From an uncultured Chromatiaceae bacterium (GTDB lineage Bacteria; Pseudomonadota; Gammaproteobacteria; Enterobacterales; Alteromonadaceae), in contig CALJUX010000072.1 of NCBI GenBank assembly GCA_937978655.1, positions 5,515 to 69,514 of the forward strand: DNA of 64,000 nucleotides, given 5' to 3'. This document shows positions 51,212 to 60,615 of this stretch, in pieces; positions within the stretch are counted from its first letter, which is position 1, and every line of letters begins with the position of its first letter. The notes beneath the pieces were generated by a model that worked only from the letters and a program-made list of their open reading frames with translations, ran no database searches and had not been told where the DNA came from. Both the position numbers and the translations under genes were made by a program.

Positions 51212-54200
51212 ATGAGTTTCTGCGTTATGTTCGCTGCAATACTTCAACAGCAGGTCAAAATATTGGCAACAAAAACGTCAGTGCTGCGCCACCATTGCTG
51301 CCAGCTTATGATCCTGCTGTGCTGCTGGTTTGCACTGCCAGCCGCCGCCCAGTCAGCCCGTGTACAAGCGCCTCTGTTATTGCCGCTGACGTCAGAGCAA
51401 GGCCTGAGCAGCGGCGCAGTCAACCGGCTTTATATCGACAATACCGGCTTTTTATGGCTGGCGACAGATCGGGGCCTGAACCGCTTTGACGCCAACCGGG
51501 TGCAGCAACTGCCACTGGCCGGTGACGCCCAGCTGGAACTGGATATTTCGCAGGTATTTGAAGACAGTCAGCAGCGTTTTTTTGTTGCCGCGCAACATCA
51601 GGGTTTGTACCAGGTAAACCTGAACACCTCTGAGGCCGAATTGCTGACACCGTTGCAGCAACTGGAAAGCGACACTATCCCGCAATTGCACGACGTGATT
51701 GAGCAACAACCTGATCTGTTGTTGCTGGCAGTCAATAAAGCCGTTTACCGGTTGCAATTACCCGGTCGGAAGCTGGAACGGATCTTTGAATTTGATGGCG
51801 GTAACAGCCTGATGTCCCGCATCAGAGTGTTAAAAAAATTCAATCAGCTACTGCTCATCGGCACCACCAGTGGTTTATACGTTTATGACCTGAAAACGCA
51901 ACAGCACTGGCCGGTGCGGCTCAGCGCACAAACATCCGAGCGTGGCGCAGCCATAGTCCGGACGCTTGCAGTGACCGCAGAGCAGGTTTATCTGGCGATA
52001 GGCAACCAGCTATACAGCCTGAACGAAGCGCAGCTGCGCCAGGCGGCGAAGACAGAGCTGGCACAAGCACCACATTTCAGTGGTATTCAAATCAATAAGA
52101 TCCTGCCTTATTTTAAACAATTATTGCTTGGCACCAGTGAAGGGCTTTACCTGAGCAGTCCCGATCTGCACAGCGCTGATTTACTGTGGCGTTTCACTGA
52201 CAGCATGCACGAAATAGATCAGGACAGGATCACCGATCTGGTGGCCACACCGGACGGCGGTTTTTGGGTCGCAAGTCAGCTGCAGGGCGCATATTACTGG
52301 CATCCGCGCAGTACGCATTTTAATCATCTGAAGCTGCCATTGCCGCAGCAACCCTGGCAAAACCAGGTCAGCGGCTTCAGCCCAAGGGCCGTGATGGCAC
52401 TGGCAGAAAGCCCGCTGAATCAATGGCTGCTGAGCACTGTGACCGGCTTAAAGCGGCTGGACCTGCTGTCCGGCAATCTGCTCGACCTGCCCTATCCGAC
52501 CCCGTTGCCGGCCACTTTCTCCACTGTGGTGGCGCGGATTTATCCGGATCATGCCGACCGTTTGTGGCTGCGCAGTGGTAATTCGCTGCATTTGTTCGCC
52601 GCAGATCGCGCTGAATTTCTGCCGCTGCCGTTACAGGACCCCGCCCTGCAACCGCAGATCCAGCTCAATGCACGCGGTCACTGGCGCGACAGCGCCGGCG
52701 CTTTCTGGTTCTATACGGCCGATAACTACTACCGCTACCAGCCCGCCGACGGCACGCTGGTCACATTCCCCGAACTGGCTCAGGCCGAAGCACCGTTTCG
52801 TGCTGGTCGTTTTCTCGGCCACAGGCCGGATCATCCTGAACAGATTTTTTTCAGCGCCTCTGATCGGATCTGGTTATTTAACCAACAGGACCGCAGCGTC
52901 CGAAAAGTGTTTGAAGCCATGCCCTATCAGCCTGGACTGGAGCGTACTGCCGACAAAATGTGCAGCGACGCCAAAGGCGATCTGTGGTTCAGTATCAGTG
53001 GTCTTGGCCTGATCAGCCTGTCCGGTTCGGATTTGAAACTGCAACACCAGTTGCATAAACAACATGGCCTGCCAACCAATGCTATTTATTCCTGCGAAGC
53101 CGATCTGAACGGCCAAATCTGGTTCGCCAGCCAACAAGGCCTGACCCGGCTGGACCCGCAAAGCCTGCGGCTGGAGCATTTTGACAAAGGGGACGGTTTA
53201 TCCGGCAGTGACTTCACTTATGCCGCAAGCCTGAAACTGGCCAATGGCAATCTGGTGTACGGCACCAATTCCGGCATTACCTGGTTTAACCCGGCCGAAC
53301 TGGCCGAACCGCCGCAACGCCCGGTGATCGCCATCACCAGCATCGGCGCGATGAATCAGGCCAGCTCTACGGCATTGCAGGACCTGAACGGCCAGTCGTT
53401 CCGTTTTTCTTATGACAGCCTTGGGATCGAAGTGAACTTCTCGGCACTGAACTTTCGGGATGCTGACAAAATTCAATATAAGTTCTGGCTCGAAGGCAGC
53501 CGCGAGATCCGTTTCCCGCAACAAAACAATGCCAGCGTGACGTTCCCACAACTGGAACCCGGTCATTATACTTTTCATGTCAAAGCCTTGTCGCCGCACA
53601 ACGGCCAGGAAAGCGACGTGGCAGTATTGACGCTGACCATAGACCCGGCGCCCTGGTATTCACCGGCAGCTCTGGCAAGCTATGCAGTGCTTGGCTTGAT
53701 CCTGTTACTGTTATGGCAACATAACCGGCTGGCGCAAAAACGTTTGCTGGCGCAGGCGCACTTTAAAGTCCGGGCCAGTGAACAACGGCTGAAACAGGCG
53801 CTCGAAGCAGTCAACAGCGGCGTCTGGGACTATCTGGTTACCAAAAACAGCATGTATGCACAACGGGTACATGCCATGCTGGGGTACAGCGAAGAGCTGA
53901 ACCCGCTGTCAATGCAACAGCACCTGGCGCTGATCCACCCGGATGACCGCGACAGCTATCAGCAGGCCTGGCAACGTTTTGTCAGCGCGCCGGACCGCAG
54001 CTTCGATTTCACCTACAGAATGCAGCACAAAAGCGGGCACTGGCTGTGGTTCCGCGACATCGGCAAAGTGACAGAAACCGAGGGGCAGACCGCGGTTCGG
54101 GTGATTGGTACTTACAGTAACATCACCGAAACCCGCGCCACCAAAGAAAAAGCCCGCTTATTTGGCGAAGCCTTCCAGCAAACCCGTGACTGGGTGGTAT

Positions 54201-55801
54201 TGCTCGACCCGGAACAGCGGGTGCTGGCGGCAAACCAGTCATTTGCCGACGTGTTTGGCAATATGGATGATTACCTGAACAATCCGCGTGTGCATGAACT
54301 GGGGATTAGCTTATCGCGCCGGCGTTTTTACACCCGTTTACTCAGTGGCATGCAGGCAAATCAGCATTGGCAAGGCGAAGAGCTGGTGTTAAGCCCGGAC
54401 GGCACCGAACGGCCGACATTACTCAATATCAGTGCTGTTGGTGACGATGAGCATGTTGAATTTTATGTGCTGGTATTTACCGATATCACCGCGCAGAAAC
54501 AGGCTGAAGATGACCTGCGTTACCTCGCCAATTACGATGCACTGACCGGCCTGCCAAACCGTGCCCTGCTGACTGACCGTATTTTGCATGGTATCGAAAC
54601 GGCCAAGCGGGAAAAACGGTCGCTGGCGCTTTGTTTTATCGATTTGGACAGGTTTAAACAAATCAACGACAGTCTCGGCCATGACATCGGCGACATGCTG
54701 TTAAAACAAGTGGCCAAACGGCTGACCAGCATTCTGCGCCTGACTGATACGGTTGCCCGCCTCGGCGGCGACGAGTTTGTCGTTCTGCTGGAAAGTTATA
54801 AAAATGACGACAATATCAGCCACGTTGCGCGCAAGATGCTGAAATCTGTCAGCGAACCGATGCAGCTTGGGCCACACCGGGTCAGCGTCTCCCCCAGTAT
54901 TGGCATTGCCGTCTATCCGGAAGATGCGGCCGATGCCGGCGAACTGCTCAAACATGCCGATGTGGCGATGTACCATGCCAAAGATCTGGGGCGCAATAAC
55001 TTCCAGTTTTTTATTCAGGACATGAACGACAAAGCCCAGATGCAACTGGCGCGGGAAACCCGGCTCAGAAGTGCGTGGCAACACAATGAATTCCTCAATT
55101 ACTACCAGCCGATTTATGACAGCCTGCAACGTAAAATCGTTGGCGTGGAAGTCCTGATGCGCTGGCAGGATGCCGACCGGCTGGTCCCCCCCAACGACTT
55201 TATCCCGCTGGCGGAAGACTTGCGGCTGATTGTGCCGATGACTCAGGCGCTGCTGGTGCGGGCCCTGGCCGATCTGCAGCAGTGGCACCAGGCGGGATTC
55301 CCGTTGTATATGTCAGTGAATCTGTCACCGCGTCACCTGGAGCAGGCCAATCTGGCACTGGAAACCGCAGCATTACTGGCCCAGTACCAACTGCCTGCCA
55401 GTTGCCTGCGCTTTGAAGTCACAGAAAGCGCGCTGATGCAGGACCACAAAAGTGCCATTGCCACCATGCTGGCCCTGAGTGAGCTTGGTGTACAACTGGC
55501 ACTGGATGACTTTGGTACCGGCTATTCGTCACTGAAGTACTTAAAAGAGCTGCCGATTGATGGCATCAAAATCGACCGCAGTTTTGTTAAAGACATTGGC
55601 ATAGACCGCAATGATGAAACCATCATCGATGCCATGCTCAGTATGGCCAGCAGTCTCGGTATGTATTGCATCGCTGAAGGGGTCGAAACCGAACAGCAAC
55701 TGGCGTTTTTCAGCCAGCGCGGCTGCCATTTAATTCAGGGATATTTGTTTGGTAAACCCATGCCAGCCACCCAACTGATCGCACAACTGCAACAAGGCTG
55801 A
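51212..55801 (+). CDS. Propeller-sensor diguanylate cyclase/phosphodiesterase (Reg_prop, PAS, GGDEF, EAL)
   Basis: A 1529-residue membrane protein; the signal segment is LMILLCCWFALPAAAQ. Residues ~60-730 are a periplasmic pair of two-component-regulator propellers (SSGAVNRLYIDNTGFLWLATDRGLNRF and later repeats). A Y_Y_Y domain (~740-815) is followed by a transmembrane helix (~820-840), PAS domains (~860-1120), GGDEF (1185-1189, with RLTD I-site five residues before it) and EAL. The EAL motif reads EVL (1313-1315) and retains DDFGTGYSS, KIDRSFV and AEGVET. Both c-di-GMP activities look possible. The start could also be the ATG at 51227 or the TTG at 51263. Confidence 0.88.
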   Translation: MSFCVMFAAILQQQVKILATKTSVLRHHCCQLMILLCCWFALPAAAQSARVQAPLLLPLTSEQGLSSGAVNRLYIDNTGFLWLATDRGLNRFDANRVQQLPLAGDAQLELDISQVFEDSQQRFFVAAQHQGLYQVNLNTSEAELLTPLQQLESDTIPQLHDVIEQQPDLLLLAVNKAVYRLQLPGRKLERIFEFDGGNSLMSRIRVLKKFNQLLLIGTTSGLYVYDLKTQQHWPVRLSAQTSERGAAIVRTLAVTAEQVYLAIGNQLYSLNEAQLRQAAKTELAQAPHFSGIQINKILPYFKQLLLGTSEGLYLSSPDLHSADLLWRFTDSMHEIDQDRITDLVATPDGGFWVASQLQGAYYWHPRSTHFNHLKLPLPQQPWQNQVSGFSPRAVMALAESPLNQWLLSTVTGLKRLDLLSGNLLDLPYPTPLPATFSTVVARIYPDHADRLWLRSGNSLHLFAADRAEFLPLPLQDPALQPQIQLNARGHWRDSAGAFWFYTADNYYRYQPADGTLVTFPELAQAEAPFRAGRFLGHRPDHPEQIFFSASDRIWLFNQQDRSVRKVFEAMPYQPGLERTADKMCSDAKGDLWFSISGLGLISLSGSDLKLQHQLHKQHGLPTNAIYSCEADLNGQIWFASQQGLTRLDPQSLRLEHFDKGDGLSGSDFTYAASLKLANGNLVYGTNSGITWFNPAELAEPPQRPVIAITSIGAMNQASSTALQDLNGQSFRFSYDSLGIEVNFSALNFRDADKIQYKFWLEGSREIRFPQQNNASVTFPQLEPGHYTFHVKALSPHNGQESDVAVLTLTIDPAPWYSPAALASYAVLGLILLLLWQHNRLAQKRLLAQAHFKVRASEQRLKQALEAVNSGVWDYLVTKNSMYAQRVHAMLGYSEELNPLSMQQHLALIHPDDRDSYQQAWQRFVSAPDRSFDFTYRMQHKSGHWLWFRDIGKVTETEGQTAVRVIGTYSNITETRATKEKARLFGEAFQQTRDWVVLLDPEQRVLAANQSFADVFGNMDDYLNNPRVHELGISLSRRRFYTRLLSGMQANQHWQGEELVLSPDGTERPTLLNISAVGDDEHVEFYVLVFTDITAQKQAEDDLRYLANYDALTGLPNRALLTDRILHGIETAKREKRSLALCFIDLDRFKQINDSLGHDIGDMLLKQVAKRLTSILRLTDTVARLGGDEFVVLLESYKNDDNISHVARKMLKSVSEPMQLGPHRVSVSPSIGIAVYPEDAADAGELLKHADVAMYHAKDLGRNNFQFFIQDMNDKAQMQLARETRLRSAWQHNEFLNYYQPIYDSLQRKIVGVEVLMRWQDADRLVPPNDFIPLAEDLRLIVPMTQALLVRALADLQQWHQAGFPLYMSVNLSPRHLEQANLALETAALLAQYQLPASCLRFEVTESALMQDHKSAIATMLALSELGVQLALDDFGTGYSSLKYLKELPIDGIKIDRSFVKDIGIDRNDETIIDAMLSMASSLGMYCIAEGVETEQQLAFFSQRGCHLIQGYLFGKPMPATQLIAQLQQG

Positions 55802-55928
55802 CCAGCCAGAACACGGCTTGCGACCAGCGCCAGTGCAGGCCGTCTGTAATGTCGCAGGGTTTCGCTTCGCGCCGTGTTAACATCAGCGCGGACGCCGGCG
55901 CCTGTTGCCCGGCCCAGCTGTGGAGTTT

Positions 55929-56786
55929 ATGGTGCCCGCTTCCCAATTGTATCTGGCCGCTGCGCTGTTATTGCTGGCAGAAGCCTGTTTTGCCGGTATT
56001 GGCGCCTTGGTGAAACTGACCAGTGAAACCGCCAGTCAGGCTCAGGTGGTGTTTTTCCGCAACTTTTTTGCCTTATTGGTCATGTTGCCGTGGATTTACC
56101 TGCAAGGACGCCAAATCCTGCAAACCCGCCGCTGGTATCTGCATCTGAGCCGTGCCACCACCGGTATCGTATCGATGTACTGCTTTTTTTATGTGATCAG
56201 CCAGTTACCGCTGGCGCAGGCCATGCTGGTCTTGCTGTTGTCACCTTTTGTCGTACCCGTCATCGCCCGCTTCTGGCTCAATGAGCGGCCCAGTCGTCTG
56301 ACCTTACTGGCCATCGCATTGGGTTTTGTTGGGGTGTTTATTGCCATTCCGGTCAGTTCCGGCCCCGGAAATTTGCTGATGCTGGGGATCGGCTTATTGT
56401 CGGCCATTCTGGTTGCCGTGACAAAAACCACTATCCGCTATATGTCCGACACCGAACCCGCAGCCAGAATAGTGTTTTATTTTTCGCTGCTGACGACCAT
56501 CATTTCTTTTGTGCCGGTGCCATTTGACTGGCACCCACTACCCGCCACGGCCTGGTGGGCCTTCGCCGGCATGGGGATATTGGCCGCCGTCGGCCAGATG
56601 GCGATGACCAGAGCCTATGCACTGGCGCCAGCCAGCGATATTGGCATGTGGACATACAGCAGTGTGGTTTTTGCCGGTTTGTTTGGCTATTGGTTCTGGC
56701 AGGAGCCGGTGACGACGGCGTGGTTTGCCGGCGTTTTGATTATTTTTTACGCCGGTTATATCACCAGCCGCCAGCGGTTAATCTGA
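55929..56786 (+). CDS. EamA/DMT-family transporter
   Basis: A 285-residue DMT transporter with about ten helices and two EamA repeats (QAQVVFFRNFFALLVMLPWIYLQG; the second half with MAMTRAYALAPASDIGMWTYSSVVFAGLFGYWFW). The family exports amino acids, nucleobases or other metabolites. The ATG at 55929 is followed by GTG at 55932, which has better ribosome-binding-site spacing. It stands alone and its substrate is not inferable. Confidence 0.88.
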   Translation: MVPASQLYLAAALLLLAEACFAGIGALVKLTSETASQAQVVFFRNFFALLVMLPWIYLQGRQILQTRRWYLHLSRATTGIVSMYCFFYVISQLPLAQAMLVLLLSPFVVPVIARFWLNERPSRLTLLAIALGFVGVFIAIPVSSGPGNLLMLGIGLLSAILVAVTKTTIRYMSDTEPAARIVFYFSLLTTIISFVPVPFDWHPLPATAWWAFAGMGILAAVGQMAMTRAYALAPASDIGMWTYSSVVFAGLFGYWFWQEPVTTAWFAGVLIIFYAGYITSRQRLI

Positions 56787-56892
56787 CGCAACTCTGACGC
56801 AACAGAGCGGGCGACACACCACCACTGTAAATTCACAGGGTGGTGAAGCCACATCAGCAAGTGCAGAACAAAGGGGAAATGGCGGTCGCGCC

Positions 56893-57300
56893 TCAGAATG
56901 TGGCCAGCACTTTAACTTTATCAGTGACTGACGCTTTATCGACGTAACCTATCACACTGGGGTTCTGGCTGACCAAATCCAGCATCTCGGCATCGCTGTT
57001 GATCTCTTTTGGCGGCGTGCCTTTGCCGGTAAAGACCAGCTTTGACCAATAGGCTTTGATCTGACTACCCGATTTATTTAATACTTTTTGGTTAAATTGC
57101 TCGGTGGTTTTACTGCCTTCCGCCTGGCCTAACGGCAGTGCGGCTTTGCCATCAGGAAAACTTTTGCTGCGGCCGAGATAGATCTGAGCGATCGCTTCAG
57201 GGTTTAATGTGGCCGCATTGGATGGATGCACGACAATCGCCACTTCTGCAACCACCGACAAACTGAACAGTGCCATTGGCACCAACAGGTATTTCTTCAT
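56893..57300 (-). CDS. Small PstS-like phosphate-binding domain protein
   Basis: A 135-residue secreted protein. The ATG at 57300 has GGAG six bases upstream and gives a signal peptide ending near VVAEVA. The mature part, VVHPSNAATLNPEAIAQIYLGRSKSFPDG and NPSVIGYVDKASVTD, matches the small type-2 periplasmic-binding domain of PstS-like proteins, but only half the length of a full PstS (~320). No Pst transport genes are adjacent. Many such short proteins occur in Alteromonadales and Vibrionales without proven function. Confidence 0.8.
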   Translation of the reverse strand: MKKYLLVPMALFSLSVVAEVAIVVHPSNAATLNPEAIAQIYLGRSKSFPDGKAALPLGQAEGSKTTEQFNQKVLNKSGSQIKAYWSKLVFTGKGTPPKEINSDAEMLDLVSQNPSVIGYVDKASVTDKVKVLATF

Positions 57301-57503
57301 TTTGAACTCCACACTGGCCTTACAACTTTTCACAAGTGTAGACCAGTATTCTGAACATACTGAAGCGAAAGCAAAATTTTACAACCAGACCCGCCCGGAC
57401 CACTTCTGCCGGCGAATAAACTGCACAACGCTGGTACTTGCGCAGGGTGTCAGTTAAAATACGCGCCTTTTTTCCGTCCGACTTTTACAGGCATATTCTG
57501 ACC

Positions 57504-58940
57504 ATGAGCAAAAAGCTGCACATCAAAACCTGGGGCTGCCAGATGAACGAATACGATTCATCCAAAATGGCTGACTTATTAGATGCCACTCATGGCTTTA
57601 CCCTGACTGAAGAAGCAGAAGATGCGGATGTTATCTTATTGAACACCTGCTCTATCCGCGAAAAAGCCCAGGAGAAAGTGTTTCACCAACTGGGCCGCTG
57701 GCGTCCGCTTAAGAAGAAAAATCCGAATTTAATCATTGGTGTAGGTGGTTGTGTCGCCTCACAGGAAGGCGCCGCCATCCGCGAGCGCGCACCTTATGTC
57801 GACATCGTGTTTGGGCCGCAAACCCTGCACCGGCTGCCGGAGATGATCAATGCAGTGCGCGGTGACCGTTCACCGGTGGTCGATGTATCTTTCCCGGAAA
57901 TCGAAAAATTTGATCGGTTGCCGGAACCAAAAGCCGAAGGCCCGACCGCTTTTGTCTCGATTATGGAAGGCTGTTCAAAATATTGTACTTTCTGCGTCGT
58001 GCCTTACACCCGTGGCGAGGAAGTCAGCCGGCCTTTGGATGACGTACTGCTCGAAATTGCGCAGCTGGCCGAACAAGGCGTACGTGAAGTAAATCTGCTG
58101 GGACAAAACGTCAACGCCTATCGCGGTGAAACCCATGACGGCAAAATCTGCCATTTTTCTGAGTTGTTACGTCTGGTCGCCGCCATCGACGGCATTGACC
58201 GTATTCGTTACACCACGTCACATCCGGTGGAATTTACCGACGATATTATTGAAGTGTACCGGGATATTCCGGAACTGGTCGATCACCTGCACTTGCCGGT
58301 CCAAAGCGGCTCAGACCGTATTCTGACGCTGATGAAACGTAACCACACGGCGCTCGAATACAAATCCAAGATCCGCAAACTGAAAAAAATCCGGCCTAAC
58401 CTGTCGATGTCATCAGACTTTATCATTGGTTTCCCGGGTGAAACTGCCGAAGATTTCGCGCAAACGATGGAGCTTATCAGCGCTATTGGTTTTGACATGA
58501 GCTTCAGCTTTATCTATAGCGCCCGTCCGGGCACACCAGCAGCCGACCTGCCGGATGACGTGCCGGAAGAAGAAAAGAAACAGCGGCTGTATATTTTGCA
58601 GGACCGCATCAACCAGCAATCGCTGCACATTGCCCGCGGCATGCTTGGCACCGAGCAACGGATCCTGGTCGAAGGCCCGTCGAAAAAAGACCTGATGGAA
58701 CTGACCGGTCGCACCGAAAACAATCGGGTAGTGAATTTCGAGGGGACGCCTGATATGATTGGCCAATTCGTCGATGTCCGGATCACCGACGTATTCACCA
58801 ACTCACTCAAAGGTGTGGTGTTGCGCACTGAAGCTGAGATGGGCTTACGCCGTGAAATTTCGCCGCAGCAAATTATGGCGCGGCAAAATCGCCCGGATAC
58901 AGTGGCAGATGCCTTAGGCGTGGCAACTTACCAGCCTTAG
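57504..58940 (+). CDS. miaB: tRNA-2-methylthio-N6-dimethylallyladenosine synthase MiaB
   Basis: A 478-residue radical-SAM methylthiotransferase that makes ms2i6A37 in tRNAs. The N-terminal UPF0004 domain has three cysteines (TWGCQMN, LLNTCSIRE, GGCVASQE), the radical-SAM motif is CSKYCTFC, and the C-terminal TRAM domain ends the protein. The ATG at 57504 matches the family start; the frame from 57438 is not used. It leads into ybeZ-ybeY-ybeX-lnt as in E. coli, but two hairpins separate it from ybeZ. Confidence 0.98.
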   Translation: MSKKLHIKTWGCQMNEYDSSKMADLLDATHGFTLTEEAEDADVILLNTCSIREKAQEKVFHQLGRWRPLKKKNPNLIIGVGGCVASQEGAAIRERAPYVDIVFGPQTLHRLPEMINAVRGDRSPVVDVSFPEIEKFDRLPEPKAEGPTAFVSIMEGCSKYCTFCVVPYTRGEEVSRPLDDVLLEIAQLAEQGVREVNLLGQNVNAYRGETHDGKICHFSELLRLVAAIDGIDRIRYTTSHPVEFTDDIIEVYRDIPELVDHLHLPVQSGSDRILTLMKRNHTALEYKSKIRKLKKIRPNLSMSSDFIIGFPGETAEDFAQTMELISAIGFDMSFSFIYSARPGTPAADLPDDVPEEEKKQRLYILQDRINQQSLHIARGMLGTEQRILVEGPSKKDLMELTGRTENNRVVNFEGTPDMIGQFVDVRITDVFTNSLKGVVLRTEAEMGLRREISPQQIMARQNRPDTVADALGVATYQP

Positions 58941-58946
58941 ATCCCG

Positions 58947-58965
58947 GACGGCAAAAGTAGCCGTC
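58947..58965 (+). terminator. Hairpin after miaB (first)
   Basis: A 6-bp stem (58947-58952 with 58960-58965) with a 7-base loop begins seven bases beyond the miaB stop. A weak ATTTT follows. It may be a partial terminator in front of the stronger second one. Confidence 0.45.
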
Positions 58966-58979
58966 TGAGCATTTTAATC

Positions 58980-59009
58980 AGCAAGTCCGGTCTGTCAGCC
59001 GGACTTGCT
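58980..59009 (+). terminator. Terminator hairpin after miaB (second)
   Basis: A perfect 11-bp stem (58980-58990 with 58999-59009) and an 8-base loop is followed by TTTATC. It should end most miaB transcripts, although some read-through into ybeZ is possible. Confidence 0.7.
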
Positions 59010-59031
59010 TTATCTGATGAGAGAAGGACAT

Positions 59032-60138
59032 TTGGACAACCCAATCAGCAGTCTCGAATTCACCCTGTCCCCGGCCGATCACCAGCGTCTTGCCATGTTA
59101 TGCGGCCCTTTTGACGACCACCTGCACCAAATCGAACGCCGCTTTCGTGTGCAAATTCAAAATCGCGAAGACAAATTCCGCTTACTGGGCCTGACCGAGC
59201 AGCTGCCCCTAGTGCGCCAGTTATTGGAAACGCTGTATCTGGACACCCTGTCGGCAGCCGGCAAATTACAGCCGCTGACCCCAGAGCAGGTCCATCTGGC
59301 GCTCAGCAGCATCGAAAATCCCAGTTCGCTGGTCAGCGTCGATGCCAGCACCCAGGAAGTCAGCATCAAGACCAAAAAAGGCCTGATCAAAGGCCGCAAC
59401 GCCAATCAAAGCCGTTATGTTGCCAATGTGCTGACGCATGACGTGACTTTTGGTATTGGGCCAGCCGGCACCGGCAAAACCTATCTGGCCGTCGCCTGTG
59501 CGGTGGATGCGCTGGAAAAACAACAGGTGCGGCGTATTGTGCTGACCCGCCCTGCCGTTGAAGCCGGTGAAAAGCTGGGGTTTTTACCCGGCGATCTGAC
59601 GCAAAAAGTTGACCCCTATTTGCGCCCCTTATACGACGCGTTATTCGACATGCTCGGTTTTGAGAAAGTCGAAAAATACTTAGAACGCGGCACTATCGAA
59701 ATTGCGCCGCTGGCCTACATGCGCGGCCGCACCTTAAGTGATGCCTTTATTATTCTGGACGAAAGCCAGAACACCACGGTGGAACAAATGAAAATGTTCC
59801 TGACCCGGATTGGTTTTAATTCCAAAGCGGTGATCACCGGGGATGTGACCCAGGTAGACTTGCCACGTGGCCAATATTCCGGGCTGAAACACGCGATTGA
59901 TGTGCTGTCAGCCGTCGATGCCCTGAGTTTTAATTATTTCAGTGCCAAAGATGTAGTGCGCCACCCCGTGGTGCAAAAAATTGTCATGGCCTACGAAGCA
60001 CACGAAAAAGCCGTGGCTGATGCCAAAGCCGCCGCGCGCGCCGCCGAACAGGCCCTAGCGACAGCGCAAGTTCAGGAACAAGCGACAGCAGAAACACCTG
60101 CGGCCAAACCAGCGCGCCGGCGCAGCAAAGAGGTTTAA
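59032..60138 (+). CDS. ybeZ: PhoH-like ATPase YbeZ
   Basis: A 368-residue PhoH-family protein with an N-terminal KH-like domain and an ATPase core: GPAGTGKTYLAVACAVDALE, TRPAVEAGEKLGFLPGDL, FIILDESQNTT, ITGDVTQVDLPRG. It binds YbeY and supports ribosome and RNA maturation. The start is unclear: an ATG at 59017 lacks a ribosome-binding site, whereas the TTG at 59032 follows AAGGA and gives the E. coli length, so the TTG is preferred. The C-terminal Ala/Gln-rich tail is non-conserved. The stop abuts the ybeY ATG. Confidence 0.95.
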   Translation: MDNPISSLEFTLSPADHQRLAMLCGPFDDHLHQIERRFRVQIQNREDKFRLLGLTEQLPLVRQLLETLYLDTLSAAGKLQPLTPEQVHLALSSIENPSSLVSVDASTQEVSIKTKKGLIKGRNANQSRYVANVLTHDVTFGIGPAGTGKTYLAVACAVDALEKQQVRRIVLTRPAVEAGEKLGFLPGDLTQKVDPYLRPLYDALFDMLGFEKVEKYLERGTIEIAPLAYMRGRTLSDAFIILDESQNTTVEQMKMFLTRIGFNSKAVITGDVTQVDLPRGQYSGLKHAIDVLSAVDALSFNYFSAKDVVRHPVVQKIVMAYEAHEKAVADAKAAARAAEQALATAQVQEQATAETPAAKPARRRSKEV

Positions 60139-60594
60139 ATGGCGATTATTCTGGATTTACAGCAAGCCAGCACGGCAACAGATTTACCGACCGAAGCAGA
60201 ACTGCAACGGGTGCTGGACGCCGCTGTGACGCCTTTTCAGGCCGACGCCGAAGTGACAATCCGCATTGTTGATGAAGCCGAAAGCCAGCAGCTGAACTTT
60301 GATTATCGTGAGAAGGACAAACCCACCAACGTCCTCAGTTTTCCGTTTCAGTGCCCACCAGGCATTGAGCTGCCATTGCTCGGTGACTTAGTGATTTGTG
60401 CCCAGGTGGTGGCGCGTGAAGCGGCTGAACAGCAGAAAACGCTGCAGGCGCATTGGGCCCATATGGTCGTACACGGCAGCTTGCATTTACTGGGCTTTGA
60501 CCATATAAATGACGCTGACGCTGAAGAAATGGAAGCGGAAGAGATCGAAATATTACAGGCACTTGGCTTTGCCAATCCTTATCTGATTGACTGA
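60139..60594 (+). CDS. ybeY: Endoribonuclease YbeY
   Basis: A 151-residue zinc metallo-RNase for 16S rRNA 3'-end maturation and ribosome quality control. The zinc motif is HGSLHLLGFDHINDADAEEME (three His), with DYREKDKPTNVLSFPF preceding it. It starts directly after the ybeZ stop, and ybeX follows 21 bases on, so ybeZ-ybeY-ybeX are one operon. Confidence 0.97.
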   Translation: MAIILDLQQASTATDLPTEAELQRVLDAAVTPFQADAEVTIRIVDEAESQQLNFDYREKDKPTNVLSFPFQCPPGIELPLLGDLVICAQVVAREAAEQQKTLQAHWAHMVVHGSLHLLGFDHINDADAEEMEAEEIEILQALGFANPYLID

Positions 60595-60615
60595 ACATGG
60601 AGCTGATTTAAAGTC

